Assembly (NCBI GenBank): GCA_900088475.1
Contig: FLMG01003410.1
Coordinates: forward strand, 4,756 to 25,960
DNA from: Hyphochytrium catenoides
Taxonomy: Eukaryota > Sar > Hyphochytriomycetes > Hyphochytriales > Hyphochytriaceae
DNA length: 21,205 nucleotides
Reading direction: 5' to 3'
Numbering within the stretch: position 1 is the stretch's first letter; each line of letters starts with the position of its first letter. The position numbers were made by a program, and so were the translations under genes. This document shows positions 7,632 through 16,111 of this stretch, one piece after another. Below the pieces are notes generated by a model, which saw nothing but the letters and a program-made list of their open reading frames with translations, had not been told where the DNA came from and did no database searches.

Positions 7632-9044
7632 ATGGAAAGAAGAGGTGGCGATCTCTTCCTCGACGTTGTGAGAGTGCTGCCGCTTGACGCAAGGCAGCTT
7701 GGCAAACGTCTCTCTCTCCTCTCTCTCCTCTTTCTGCTGAGCCTATCGCTTCTGTTGCTCGTCTTTCTTAGGTATCCGCACTCCCCTTTGAACTTCGTTG
7801 AAGAGTGGAGTGACTTCAAGCAGGCTCATGATCGGTTCCTTGCCTCTAGCAGCCAATACTTTGCGGACCGTCCTGCCCGGCAGCCCCTCGGCTTTGACAG
7901 CTATCCTCCTCCCACTTCCAGAGCTATCAATGGCTCCCTCGGACTGCCCAGTACATCCGCGCTGGTCTCCTCCGCTGGAGCCACAGTGGTGGTGCTGACA
8001 ACGAGGCGCCGTTTGCCATACATTCAGCTGCTTCTCTGGTCCGTGATCAAGGGCCACACCGCGGAAGAGCGAGGCCGGATCCGTGTGAAGCTGATCAACA
8101 CTATGAGGCCCTCGGCGGAGCATACAGACCTCGGGCCGCTGAGAGATATCCCAGATATCTCTATAACTGACCTCTACCCGGAGGCTTCCGAAAATGTGCG
8201 AGACAGAGTGGATCATGGCGACTACCTCTTTAACCAGTTCAACGCTTATGTCTACGCACTCAAGGCTTGTGAGGCCGGTGCAGCTCCGTTCTGCATCGTC
8301 TTCGAAGATGACACTTTCCTCTCGAGTCACCTAGTGCCTAAGGTGAGCCGAGCGTTGGAGCGCAGAATGAATGGCACATCTAGGCACTTCACGGTGAAGC
8401 TCTTTCGGACTGACTCCTACGATGGATTTGGCTGGGACCAGGACCTCCTTACCGAGCTGCTGCTGATCCCTCTTATTCTCTCTCTTTCTCTTACCGGGAT
8501 AATCGTCTTACTCGCTGTCCTTTGGCAGAAGAGATATCGGAAAGACGCTGAAAGCTATCGCTACGCGGCCCTGCCTTCTTTAGCTTCTGAAGAAAGGAGT
8601 AAGCGTCGGCTCAGGAGGCGAAAGTGCGAGACTGCGTTCAAGCTTTCTATGATTGTCTTCACGCTTTATCTAAATATCGTGCTAGGTGCCTACCTCTGTA
8701 GCCGCCAAGCATTCATAAACCTGATGACACCGCGAGAAGAAGAAGTTAGCTTCAGGCGCTGCCTCCGACCTTCAGGTTCTGTTGCCTGTGTCTATCCATT
8801 GCGGTCTATCGCTCCTCTCTATGGAAAGCTAGAGGCGCTCTCCAACGTGACGAAGAGGAGAGAAGCCATCGACTTGGCACTGTACAGAGTGATGAATGAA
8901 AGTGGCGACTGGGATATTCTGGAGTCTACCCGGTCTCAGATCCAGCACATGGGCATCTACTCTTCTAACCCTATGCTGCCTCAAGCTCTTCTGACACGCA
9001 TTGACTCTGCTTTCTCCTTCCCTTCATCGCTAGGAGACGAATAG
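7632..9044 (+). CDS. PGAP4/TMEM246-like GPI-glycan glycosyltransferase, copy 2
   Basis: One exon, 470 residues from the first ATG (7632), TAG stop. The frame is open to a TTG at 7584, but the ATG gives a normal type II membrane protein. Numbering from that ATG: transmembrane segment about 26-47; GT-A strand and helix ATVVVLTTRRRLPYIQLLLW near 118-137; VKLINTMRPS near 152-161; catalytic acidic motif FCIVFEDDTFL with EDD at 225-227; FTVKLFRTDSYDGFGWD near 253-269; membrane hairpin helices about 275-297 and 336-356, separated by a basic loop; C-terminal catalytic half with QIQHMGIYSSN at 437-447. This is the split GT-A plus hairpin architecture of PGAP4, and the EDD matches the metal-binding motif described for that enzyme. 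Potential N-glycosylation sites (NGT, NES) fit a luminal catalytic domain. It is a tandem but strongly diverged paralogue of the gene at 4591, with a shorter N-terminus and no Ser-rich leader. Confidence 0.8.
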   Translation: MERRGGDLFLDVVRVLPLDARQLGKRLSLLSLLFLLSLSLLLLVFLRYPHSPLNFVEEWSDFKQAHDRFLASSSQYFADRPARQPLGFDSYPPPTSRAINGSLGLPSTSALVSSAGATVVVLTTRRRLPYIQLLLWSVIKGHTAEERGRIRVKLINTMRPSAEHTDLGPLRDIPDISITDLYPEASENVRDRVDHGDYLFNQFNAYVYALKACEAGAAPFCIVFEDDTFLSSHLVPKVSRALERRMNGTSRHFTVKLFRTDSYDGFGWDQDLLTELLLIPLILSLSLTGIIVLLAVLWQKRYRKDAESYRYAALPSLASEERSKRRLRRRKCETAFKLSMIVFTLYLNIVLGAYLCSRQAFINLMTPREEEVSFRRCLRPSGSVACVYPLRSIAPLYGKLEALSNVTKRREAIDLALYRVMNESGDWDILESTRSQIQHMGIYSSNPMLPQALLTRIDSAFSFPSSLGDE

Positions 9045-9389
9045 CCCACCAGCACAGTGCCGCAAGTGCCCTGCACTGCTCAGGTTTATATTTATTCTCT
9101 TAGGGCAGTAGATCTCTGGAAAAGGATAAGCTAAGAAAGAGCACACTTTCTAAAGAAAAGAATCGCTGATCACGAGCGCGCACTCCACAGGGACACGAGA
9201 CAGAGGAAGAAGATAGGAAAGAAAGGGGCATGGGTGGCCTCAAAGGTTAGAGGACAAAGAATAGCTTCAGATCAAGCCTCGGGAGGGCGAGGGAGACATC
9301 AATGCAGAAGAGCAGTACAACTAGCAAGAAGATTCATCCTTATAGAAGAGGCAGAAGAATGCTGTCACTAAGGTGACGATAAAAAAATG

Positions 9390-9399
9390 TAAGAGAGAG

Positions 9400-9430
<31 letters not shown>

Positions 9431-9444
9431 CATACCCCACACAC

Positions 9445-9502
<58 letters not shown>
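9390..9502. repeat. Compound (GA)n-(CA)n-(GA)n microsatellite
   Basis: GA run, short CACACACA segments near 9401 and 9441, then about 50 bases of uninterrupted GA ending at 9502. Confidence 0.95.
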
Positions 9503-9505
<3 letters not shown>

Positions 9506-9640
9506 CTTCTCGATGATTTGATCATGAAGACAAGAAAGCCGAGGGGAGATCTGGGACATCAAGACCAAAAGAAACGGACATCTTGCTGAACGTTAGCGGC
9601 TCATAATCAGACACACAGAAGGTATGGCCAGTCATTATTT

Positions 9641-9657
9641 TGAAAAGAGAGAGAGAA

Positions 9658-9698
<41 letters not shown>

Positions 9699-9829
9699 AA
9701 AAGAGAGAGAGAGAGAGAGAGAGAGAAAAGGGAAAAAAGAGAGAGAAAGAGGCAAAGAGAAAGAGAGGAAGAGGGAGAGAGAGACAGAAAGAGAGAGAGC
9801 GGCAGAGAGACAGAGAGAGAGAGAGAGTT
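9641..9829. repeat. Imperfect polypurine tract, about 190 bases
   Basis: GA/GAAA/GACA units with only scattered C interruptions on the plus strand. It is one of the longest nearly unbroken purine strands in the window. Confidence 0.9.
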
Positions 9830-10026
9830 AGAATTGGGGTGATGGGAACAGGACAAGTTGAGACAGGGAACAGAGCCACCTTTGATGGCTGCTGCTGGCA
9901 ATTGTGAAGAAGAGAAACACATTTTTGTGAGTCCGACCAGGCACACTAGCCGAGCAGTGTAGGAGAGAAGATGCGAGAGTGAAAGGGAGAGGAAGAGAGA
10001 GACAGGCAGGGTAAGAGAGAGAGAGA

Positions 10027-10067
<41 letters not shown>

Positions 10068-10238
10068 TTTAGAAGAAGGGACAATGACGATGGAGGAGGA
10101 AAGAGAAGAGACCTGAAGGTCGATGATTTGTGCTTCCTGCTGACGCGCCAGTGATCTCGGTGGTGCTCTTCATTCTTTCCTCTTCTGGTCGGCAACGGCA
10201 TCCATGATATCCCTTCCTTCAGCGTTGCAGATGCTTTG

Positions 10239-10273
<35 letters not shown>

Positions 10274-10477
10274 ACTTGAGGCACACTCCTTGAAGAGAGA
10301 GAGAAGAGACTCTGTCTGAACGGCAAGCGAAGACAATGCAGAAGTCACTCTATGAAGACCGTGCGTAGTGTCTCTTTGTCCGCCAACGGTCTCTAAACGC
10401 GCTTTCCCATCTCTTTTTGCTCCTCTTGTTCCATCTACTGCCCGTACAGAGCATCAGGGCTGGGCGAGGAAAGAGAA

Positions 10478-10484
<7 letters not shown>

Positions 10485-10554
<70 letters not shown>
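10485..10554. repeat. (GA)n tract in the 5' leader of the FYVE-CBM48 gene
   Basis: About 70 bases of GA, interrupted once by AAAGAAAAA, ending 19 bases before the ATG at 10574. It is probably transcribed as 5' UTR, or serves as a GAGA-type promoter element. The gene at 19639 has the same arrangement. Confidence 0.9.
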
Positions 10555-10573
10555 CAGAGCAGAGCTATCTACT

Positions 10574-11750
10574 ATGAGGAGGAGTAGCCTTGTCTTGGCC
10601 GACAGAAAAGGTCAGGAGTATCTGCTCCCGGCCGACTATTTCCGGCCTGCCGAGCTCAGCGCGGAGAAGAGAGAAGAATACGTTGAACTGTGCAAAGAGC
10701 TCGTCCACCGGGCACACATCGTCTACAAAGAAGATAGAGAGAACAAGAGAGACGCAAGCACCGATGATGGGAGAGAGAGAAGAGACACATCCCCCGGTAT
10801 CGTCGAGCCCGAGTGGCGCTGGTGCGGGGACAAACGCGGCATCTCTCTCTTTCGAAGCAAAACTCCGGACGGTCGGACCGGAGACATCGTCCGCGCCGTA
10901 GGCAAAATCTATGGGACAATCGACGAGGTGATGGGCCTGCTCATCCAAGAAACAACGGCAGAGTTCAGACAAGTCTCCAGAAAGCTTAACCCCGTCTTCC
11001 TCGATGGCATCGTCTTGCATACGATCATTCCGAGGACGGAGGAGCATCCTCATCGCTACATGGGGATCAAGTGGTTTGCTGTCCGGTCGGCCGGCCTCGG
11101 CATGCGGCCGAGAGACTATTGCGTCCTGGAATATGTGGACGTGATGTCGGACGTCTCCGGAGGCGTCTGTGGCTTCAAAGTGATGACGAGCATTGAGACG
11201 CCAGACTGTCCGTCCTTGGAGGCGACGCATAACTTGGTGAGAGCCAAGGTAGACTTCCAGTCCGTCCGGTATAATACGACGAAGCAGGCCGGGGTCCTGA
11301 AGGTGACCTACACAGCGAGGATGGACAATGGAGGAGGTCTCTTTCCTCAGCGGTCTTCTCTTCGTCTCTTGGAGAGAGAGGCCAACGCGATTCCTCTCTT
11401 GGGAGAGTTCATTGACAGAGAAAGAATCTCTCAGCTGCAGTTTGTGGATGTCTCTCAATGGGAACCTGACGGAGAGAGAAACTTCTGTCGCGTCTGCAAG
11501 AGACGCTTCTCCACGCTACTGCGACATCATCATTGCCGCTCCTGTGGCGAGCTAGTCTGTGGCAAGTGCAGCTTCTACTATCGAGCAGACCTGCCGGTGG
11601 TCGGGCTGCAGAAGGTACGATTGTGTTCCCTCTGTGTCTGCGAGTCTAGGCTGCAGCACGATCAGTACGCCGTCCCGCACAAGCAGAAGCTGACGGTTGC
11701 GGACCTGAAGAAGGATCCATCGGTGATGAACCAGGTAGAGGGCCTTTCTC

Positions 11751-11786
<36 letters not shown>

Positions 11787-13083
11787 GTCGCCCCCTTCAC
11801 CCTCTTTCTCTCGCACTCTTCTCTCTCTCTCGCTCTTCTCTCTCTCGTCTTTTTCTTTTCTCCCTCCCCTCTTTTCTCACTCTCCCTCTTTCTCGCCCGC
11901 CTCGTTCCCTCCTTCTACTCTTCCAGCCAATCTCTCTGTCTCTCTCTTTCTCACACACACACACACACCACACTCCAGGTCCCTTCTTTTCTCTTCGTAA
12001 TACTCATTAACTCTGTCAGTTTGTCCCCATGCGCTCGGATGACCTCACCCTCTCTTCGCACCTTCACTTTTTTCTCTCTCTCTTCTCTCTCTCGCTGTTC
12101 CTCCCAGGTGATGGTGCTCGCAGACCAACTGTCAATGGAGTTCCAGAATCAGAACCCAGGGCACACACTGGACATCGCCTTCATCTACACGGGCTCCTAT
12201 GCTAGGTTTGCCAGGAAGATTATACTGACAGGGAGCTTCTGCGGCTATAGAACTGACCCAGACTTTGGGGCCATACTTTTGAAAAAGACAGGTGAGGACA
12301 GGGAGGCAGATGTATATGTAGGTGTTGAGAGAGACAGAGCAAGCGCTGCTTTATCCTTTATGTTCCTTGAAGGCTTCCTTTCTGGCCTCTTTCTATCCGC
12401 TCTCTCTACCTCTCTCTCTCTCCTTCTCTGTAAGCCCCTCGATTCCTATTTGTAGCTATCTCTTTACCTTTCGGATCTTCTCTTTATCTCTCTGTCCGGC
12501 CCCTCTCTCTCCTGTCCGCAATTCTGTCCTCCTTTCGTCAAGGACTATCAGTAGTGCACCATTTACCTCTATCTTCGTTTATCTTTTAAGGGATCCTTTG
12601 ATTTATGGCTCTTGCCAACCTTCTCTCGCTCTCCAGGAGACACGAAGTGGGAAGCCGAGGTCTCTCTCCGTCCCGGGCGGTACACCTACCGCCTGTATAT
12701 TGACGGACATCTTTGGGCCTACGATGACTCTGACATCAACGCGACAGTCGTGGTGAGGAGTCATTCTCACTCATACAGCGCCAGCTGTGATGCTTGTCTC
12801 TCTTTCTCTTCTATTCCCTGCTTGCTCACGTGCTATCGGTTCTCTCTTTCTCTCACACTCTTTGTCTTTCTCTTTCCATGTCCTTCTCTCAAGCGCAGTT
12901 CCATTGCAGGAAGCTTACTCTTTCTTTCTGTCCATTCGTTATTTTTACTCTCTCTTTCTCCTCTTTCATTGTGTGCAGAGAGATCCCAAAGGCGAGTATC
13001 ATACCGTTCTGCATGTTGGCGCTGACAATGATAGATCCAGCAGCTTCAGTGATCTCAGCTTTGGAGAGGACGAGTTTAGATAG
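10574..13083 (+). CDS. START-like + FYVE + CBM48 (AMPK-type glycogen-binding) protein
   Basis: Four exons: 10574-11734, 12108-12291, 12637-12752, 12979-13083 (TAG). All junctions are GT-AG and keep frame; the product is about 521 residues. Residues 60-290 match the START-like domain of oomycete START-FYVE proteins (EWRWCGDKRGISLFR, YMGIKWFAVRSAGLGMRPRD, DYCVLEYVDVMS). Residues 296-356 are a complete FYVE finger: W-E-P-D at 296-299, zinc cysteines 305/308, 321/324, 329/332, 351/354, and the PI3P-binding RHHHCR at 317-322. Exons 2-4 encode a CBM48 of the AMPK-beta kind (about 408-500): KIILTGSFCGYRTDP, WEAEVSLRPGRYTYRLYIDG, then W475; aromatic Y434 and W475 fall where AMPK-beta carries its two glucan-stacking tryptophans. 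There is no signal peptide or transmembrane segment, so it should be cytosolic and bound to PI3P membranes. Introns are 373, 345 and 226 bases and CT rich. Predicted role: linking PI3P membranes to glycogen or another storage glucan. Confidence 0.88.
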
Positions 13084-13577
13084 TCAGATATTTCTACTGA
13101 GTCGGAGAGAGAGAGACATAGAGAGAGAGAAAGAGAGCGAGAGACAGAAGAGTGTCCATAGGCAGACGCAGCAAGCGTCGAGCGAGAGAAGAGAGTGCTC
13201 TGGCATCCACCTGTATTATAGTTCTTAGGGAGACGTCAAAGTCTCTTGGACGGCTGTACGATATAGAATCAGGAGCCAGCTTCCCCTCAATGACCCTCTT
13301 CTAACTGGGAGAAAGGAGGAAAGTAAGAAGCGGACTTCACATATCCTCTCCTCTCCGTTCTCTCCCTCTTTCTAGGAGAGAGGAGAGGCATAATTTTCAA
13401 ATTCTACCATCGCAATAGAGCACAGACTGAGTCTTTTTATGTGGCATGCTAACTAGCTCTTGAATAAAGAATGCAAGTCAAGGAGAGGTGGGTGAGGTCC
13501 AAGCCGAATCATGGCCGAGCAAGCTGAAAGAGGGAGAGAGATGGAGAAGAAAGGCAGTCTCAGCTGGATAGAGAGAA
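13084..13577. other. Convergent intergenic region
   Basis: This lies between the 3' ends of the FYVE gene (+) and the U-box-like gene (-). It starts with a GA-rich stretch to about 13160 and contains a CTCTCC/GGAGAG imperfect inverted repeat around 13345-13390. No gene is seen. Confidence 0.5.
13463..13468 (+). terminator. AATAAA polyadenylation-signal candidate
   Basis: AATAAA on the plus strand about 380 bases after the FYVE-CBM48 stop codon. It would imply a fairly long 3' UTR. Hexamers like this also occur by chance. Confidence 0.3.
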
Positions 13578-14465
13578 TCATTTATCGAGAAGAAACTGAG
13601 CATGAGAGACAGCGGAACGCCTGGAGCGCGCGAGAGAGAGCAAGAATGATCTACCACTGACAACAGCTGCCACATAATCGCTTGTCTCTTCCCAGAGAGG
13701 ATCACATCTTTCATCATATAGAGATCCACATATACTGGATAAGAAGGCAGGAAGACCAGCATGAGGCAAGCACGAGCGCTGACCATGACACTGGACCATT
13801 ACCGCAAGCTGTGGGGTAGATAAGTACGAGCCTGTGTCTCTAAGCTGTGGACCCAGTCGCTCAATGAACTTGGCCAGTGGAGAAGGACTCTCGCTGACCA
13901 CAAGAGGATGGTCCATCAGCAGTCGAGTGCAGTATAGCAAGCTCTGGGCACATTCACTTTCAATGGTTAGATTCAACGTATCATCTTCAGGTAGGACCTG
14001 TTTCTTCATGTCATCTAGAGTCTCTTGAACTTTCAGCAAGGCAGTAGCAGGAGCTTCCAAAGTGTGATCCGCATGTTGGTCATAGTCTCGGATGAAGTCC
14101 AGTATCTTCAGTGCCTGAGAAAAGTCACCTGCTCCAAAGAGTGCATCTACTTGGTCTCTCAGCTGCTTGCGTACAACCTGACGCCGCTCTTCTTGCTCTG
14201 GAAAGAACCGATAGATGATGTTGCGAAGACGATCGTCTGTCCCAATCTTGCTGTCAACCTTAAGGCCTTTCTCTCCATTGAAAGAACTCCTGTGTACCAG
14301 AGCTTGGATCAACTCATATCTGTCGTACACTCCAGCGTCATTCCCAATTACTGGATCACACATGATCTCTTTGAGAGATGCTACGCTTGAAATTGACGAG
14401 GTCATCGTCGCTGAGGAGCGGGTGTTGGTCAGCCATGGTCCACCAGAAAAGTTGAGCTTTGCCAA
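13578..14465 (-). CDS. U-box-like protein with a disrupted N-terminal frame
   Basis: The ORF at 14465-13578 (295 codons, TGA) contains EIMCDPVIGNDAGVYDRYEL, then DDRLRNIIYRFFPEQ. The DPVI, the aromatic-D-R and the LRN-I helix match U-box E3 ligase domains (DPV…TYER…LRN-I). In U-boxes a F-x-C-P-I lead-in precedes this at fixed spacing. Here it appears in the next frame, from an ATG at 14436 (ADQHPLLSDDDLVNFKRSI), with F and I at the right distance but CP replaced by RS. Joining the two needs a +1 shift between 14379 and 14356. Without the shift the ORF starts at 14465 and the domain lacks its first strand. The middle (about 80-190) is helical (RKQLRDQVDALFGAGDFSQA), resembling a small helical bundle. 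Near the 3' end a 49-base GT-AG segment (13783-13735) could be an intron that changes the C-terminus. Predicted role: a ubiquitin ligase or cofactor; low certainty. Confidence 0.55.
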   Translation of the reverse strand: MAKLNFSGGPWLTNTRSSATMTSSISSVASLKEIMCDPVIGNDAGVYDRYELIQALVHRSSFNGEKGLKVDSKIGTDDRLRNIIYRFFPEQEERRQVVRKQLRDQVDALFGAGDFSQALKILDFIRDYDQHADHTLEAPATALLKVQETLDDMKKQVLPEDDTLNLTIESECAQSLLYCTRLLMDHPLVVSESPSPLAKFIERLGPQLRDTGSYLSTPQLAVMVQCHGQRSCLPHAGLPAFLSSICGSLYDERCDPLWEETSDYVAAVVSGRSFLLSLARSRRSAVSHAQFLLDK

Positions 14466-14479
14466 TGCTGGTGATCTGG

Positions 14480-14494
14480 AAGCTTCAGAAGTGA
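14480..14494 (-). promoter_or_regulatory. Initiator-like element of the U-box-like gene
   Basis: The minus strand reads TCACTTCTGAAGCTT, about 58 bases before the ATG at 14436. It shares the TCACTTCxxA core seen upstream of the PX-like gene, but matches only about 10 of 14 positions of the oomycete initiator core. Confidence 0.25.
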
Positions 14495-14627
14495 CCAGAT
14501 CACGAGCATGGCAGCTGTTGAAGAGTTCTGATTATTCATTCTGGATAGATGGTAGAACTACTCAGTCTGCATCGATTGCTACTGTATACATACAGAATCA
14601 TAAGATTGGTGTGTATGGTCTGGACAG

Positions 14628-14642
14628 TCACTTTCTAACTTT
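14628..14642 (+). promoter_or_regulatory. Initiator-like element of the ankyrin-like gene
   Basis: TCACTTTCTAACTTT, about 11 of 14 matches to the oomycete core TCATTYYNCAWTTT. It lies 52-66 bases before the ATG at 14694, within the 228-base divergent promoter shared with the U-box-like gene. Confidence 0.35.
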
Positions 14643-14693
14643 CCAGCTCAAGCACACCCGCCGCCGCTCTTGGTGCTGCTTCGCCACTAGAAG

Positions 14694-15455
14694 ATGGATG
14701 GTGGCAACTCAAACACGTCTTTCGAGGTGTTGAAGGCCCGCTATGAAGCACAGCTTGCTACAGGATGGCCAGTCGACGTGTTGCTCAGCCAGATCGCTGA
14801 CGCAGCTTTTGGCGAAAAGAACCTTGATGGTCTGAAGTATGTTGTTGGCGAGGGCCATCGCTTTACTCGGAAGAATTGGTACAATGCAGTTTCCTGCCGG
14901 TTCGAAGCTGGATTTATTCGACTCATCTTGTATATGTTCAAAGTTCAGGAGCCTCCACCAGACTTGTTAGAGAAAGCGGTGAAGCTGAAATGGACGTGTG
15001 ACTATGAAGACTCCAGGGCTATGGTGGAACTTCTTCTGGGTCTGGGAGCGAAAGGATCACCACAAACGCTGGCTTATGCTTTGAGTACATGGGCAGATGA
15101 CTTTCTCCCTAGAGACGTGGAAAATCTTGTAGGTGACGGCTGCGACTGGCAGCAGCACGGCAGAGACTTGCTGAAAGTTGCGTTCAAATGCTCTCTTGGT
15201 GTGCTACGGAAGATGATTGAGCTTGGTGCTCCAGTCCATGACCATCTACTTCTTGATGCCATTGAATATGGTTGGCGCGGTCCGATTGGTGACTCAGCTA
15301 AGATTATGGAGGAGCTTATGAAGAAAGTTCGTTATGTTCACGAAGACCTGGGTGTCTCTGTGAGCGACGACTGCTTCTCTCTCGCTTATAAGATGGGTTG
15401 TATGCCACTTGCGAAGTACCTCGTTGAGAAACGTCGCCTGGAATTGTTCCCTTGA
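14694..15455 (+). CDS. Ankyrin-like helical-repeat protein
   Basis: ATG ORF of 253 residues ending TGA. It is built of about 33-residue helix-turn-helix units: LDGLKYVVGEGHRFTRKNWY, AMVELLLGLGAKGSPQTLAY, VLRKMIELGAPVHDHLLLDA, PLAKYLVEKRRLEL. The pattern (amphipathic helix with L-L-x-x-G-A, then a polar loop) is that of degenerate ankyrin repeats, with the TPLHxA signature mostly lost. Such proteins are protein-binding scaffolds; no enzymatic domain is present. Composition is less repetitive and codon use more AT-tolerant than in the FYVE or PGAP4-like genes. The stop may not be the biological end: a strong GTGAGT donor sits a few bases past it, and another coding-looking frame starts 20 bases on. 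Confidence 0.6.
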   Translation: MDGGNSNTSFEVLKARYEAQLATGWPVDVLLSQIADAAFGEKNLDGLKYVVGEGHRFTRKNWYNAVSCRFEAGFIRLILYMFKVQEPPPDLLEKAVKLKWTCDYEDSRAMVELLLGLGAKGSPQTLAYALSTWADDFLPRDVENLVGDGCDWQQHGRDLLKVAFKCSLGVLRKMIELGAPVHDHLLLDAIEYGWRGPIGDSAKIMEELMKKVRYVHEDLGVSVSDDCFSLAYKMGCMPLAKYLVEKRRLELFP

Positions 15456-15477
15456 GATGTGAGTAGTGGTTGGATGG

Positions 15478-16019
15478 ATGCAGTGCAGAAGTGGTCTTGG
15501 GTCGAGATTGCCAGATTCTCTTCGGATCATCACATACTTCGCGGCTGCGTTTGAACTTACCTTCACCACCCAAGAGGAACTACTTGCTGCTGCTGCTAGG
15601 AGAGTTGTACAGGTGAGATGTGTACTGTCTGGACAGCTGCTCCGCGATCGATTCTCCTATGAATGGTCCTTGTCGGATCTCAACAGCGTGTACACTTGGG
15701 GCGGGGCTCGAGGACATAGAGTTTGCGCGCTTCGTACATTTATGAGAACACTACGAAGAGAAACATCCAAGAGCTACGGCCTGAAGTCTACGAGGCCGTA
15801 CTTCTTCCTGTTATCGTGGACGTCGTGGCAGAGAGAAAGATCTTCCGTCGGATTGAGAATCATCAGCAGATTGTACGCAACTTCCTGGCGAGACTAGTTT
15901 ATCGTCCTGATTCCAGCTGGCTCAAACGCACAGTTACTGAGTTTGGTGGGAGAGACACCTGCTCTGCGAAGAAACCAAAGCGACTGTCGTTCACCAAAGC
16001 GAGTGTAGTTGCGGTATAA
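15478..16019 (+). CDS. Frame-disrupted or intron-containing ORF downstream of the ankyrin-like gene
   Basis: Coding-like peptide occurs in two frames. Frame A, open from 15466 with its ATG at 15478, gives FELTFTTQEELLAAAARRVV up to 15612, followed by a GTGAGA donor. Frame B, open from 15720 after a CATAG, gives ENTTKRNIQELRPEVYEAVL, then ERKIFRRIENHQQIVRNFLA, ending with a basic tail (KKPKRLSF) and TAA at 16019. A 107-base intron (15613-15719) joins them in frame. However, the removed segment also contains coding-like pieces (SLSDLNSVYTWGG, LEDIEFARF) in successive frames, so a series of single-base breaks is equally possible. It may be the 3' part of the ankyrin-like gene. The product looks helical; no family is recognised. 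Confidence 0.4.
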
Positions 16020-16111
16020 GTTTTAAAGCTCGTGAAGCTCTCCACCTTTGGTTTTCCTCTGTGCCATCGTGTTGTCCCGCTACTTGTTCTTCATACTCTC
16101 GTCTGCTCAAG

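Larger units (their letters stand above)
9045..10573. other. GA-rich intergenic region and 5' leader of the FYVE gene
   Basis: The plus strand is overwhelmingly purine: tracts at 9390-9502 (GA with a CACACA interruption), 9641-9829 (imperfect GA/GAAA/GACA), 10014-10062, 10237-10271 and 10485-10554. The long ORFs are Arg-Glu or Ser-Leu repeat translations. I see no gene. Confidence 0.7.

Noticed and set aside
9635-10348. 237-codon minus-strand ORF opposite the GA tracts
   Set aside because: Ser/Leu repeat translation of a microsatellite.
10565-11458. 297-codon minus-strand ORF antisense to the FYVE gene
   Set aside because: A shadow of the START-like/FYVE coding sequence; the plus frame has the real domains.
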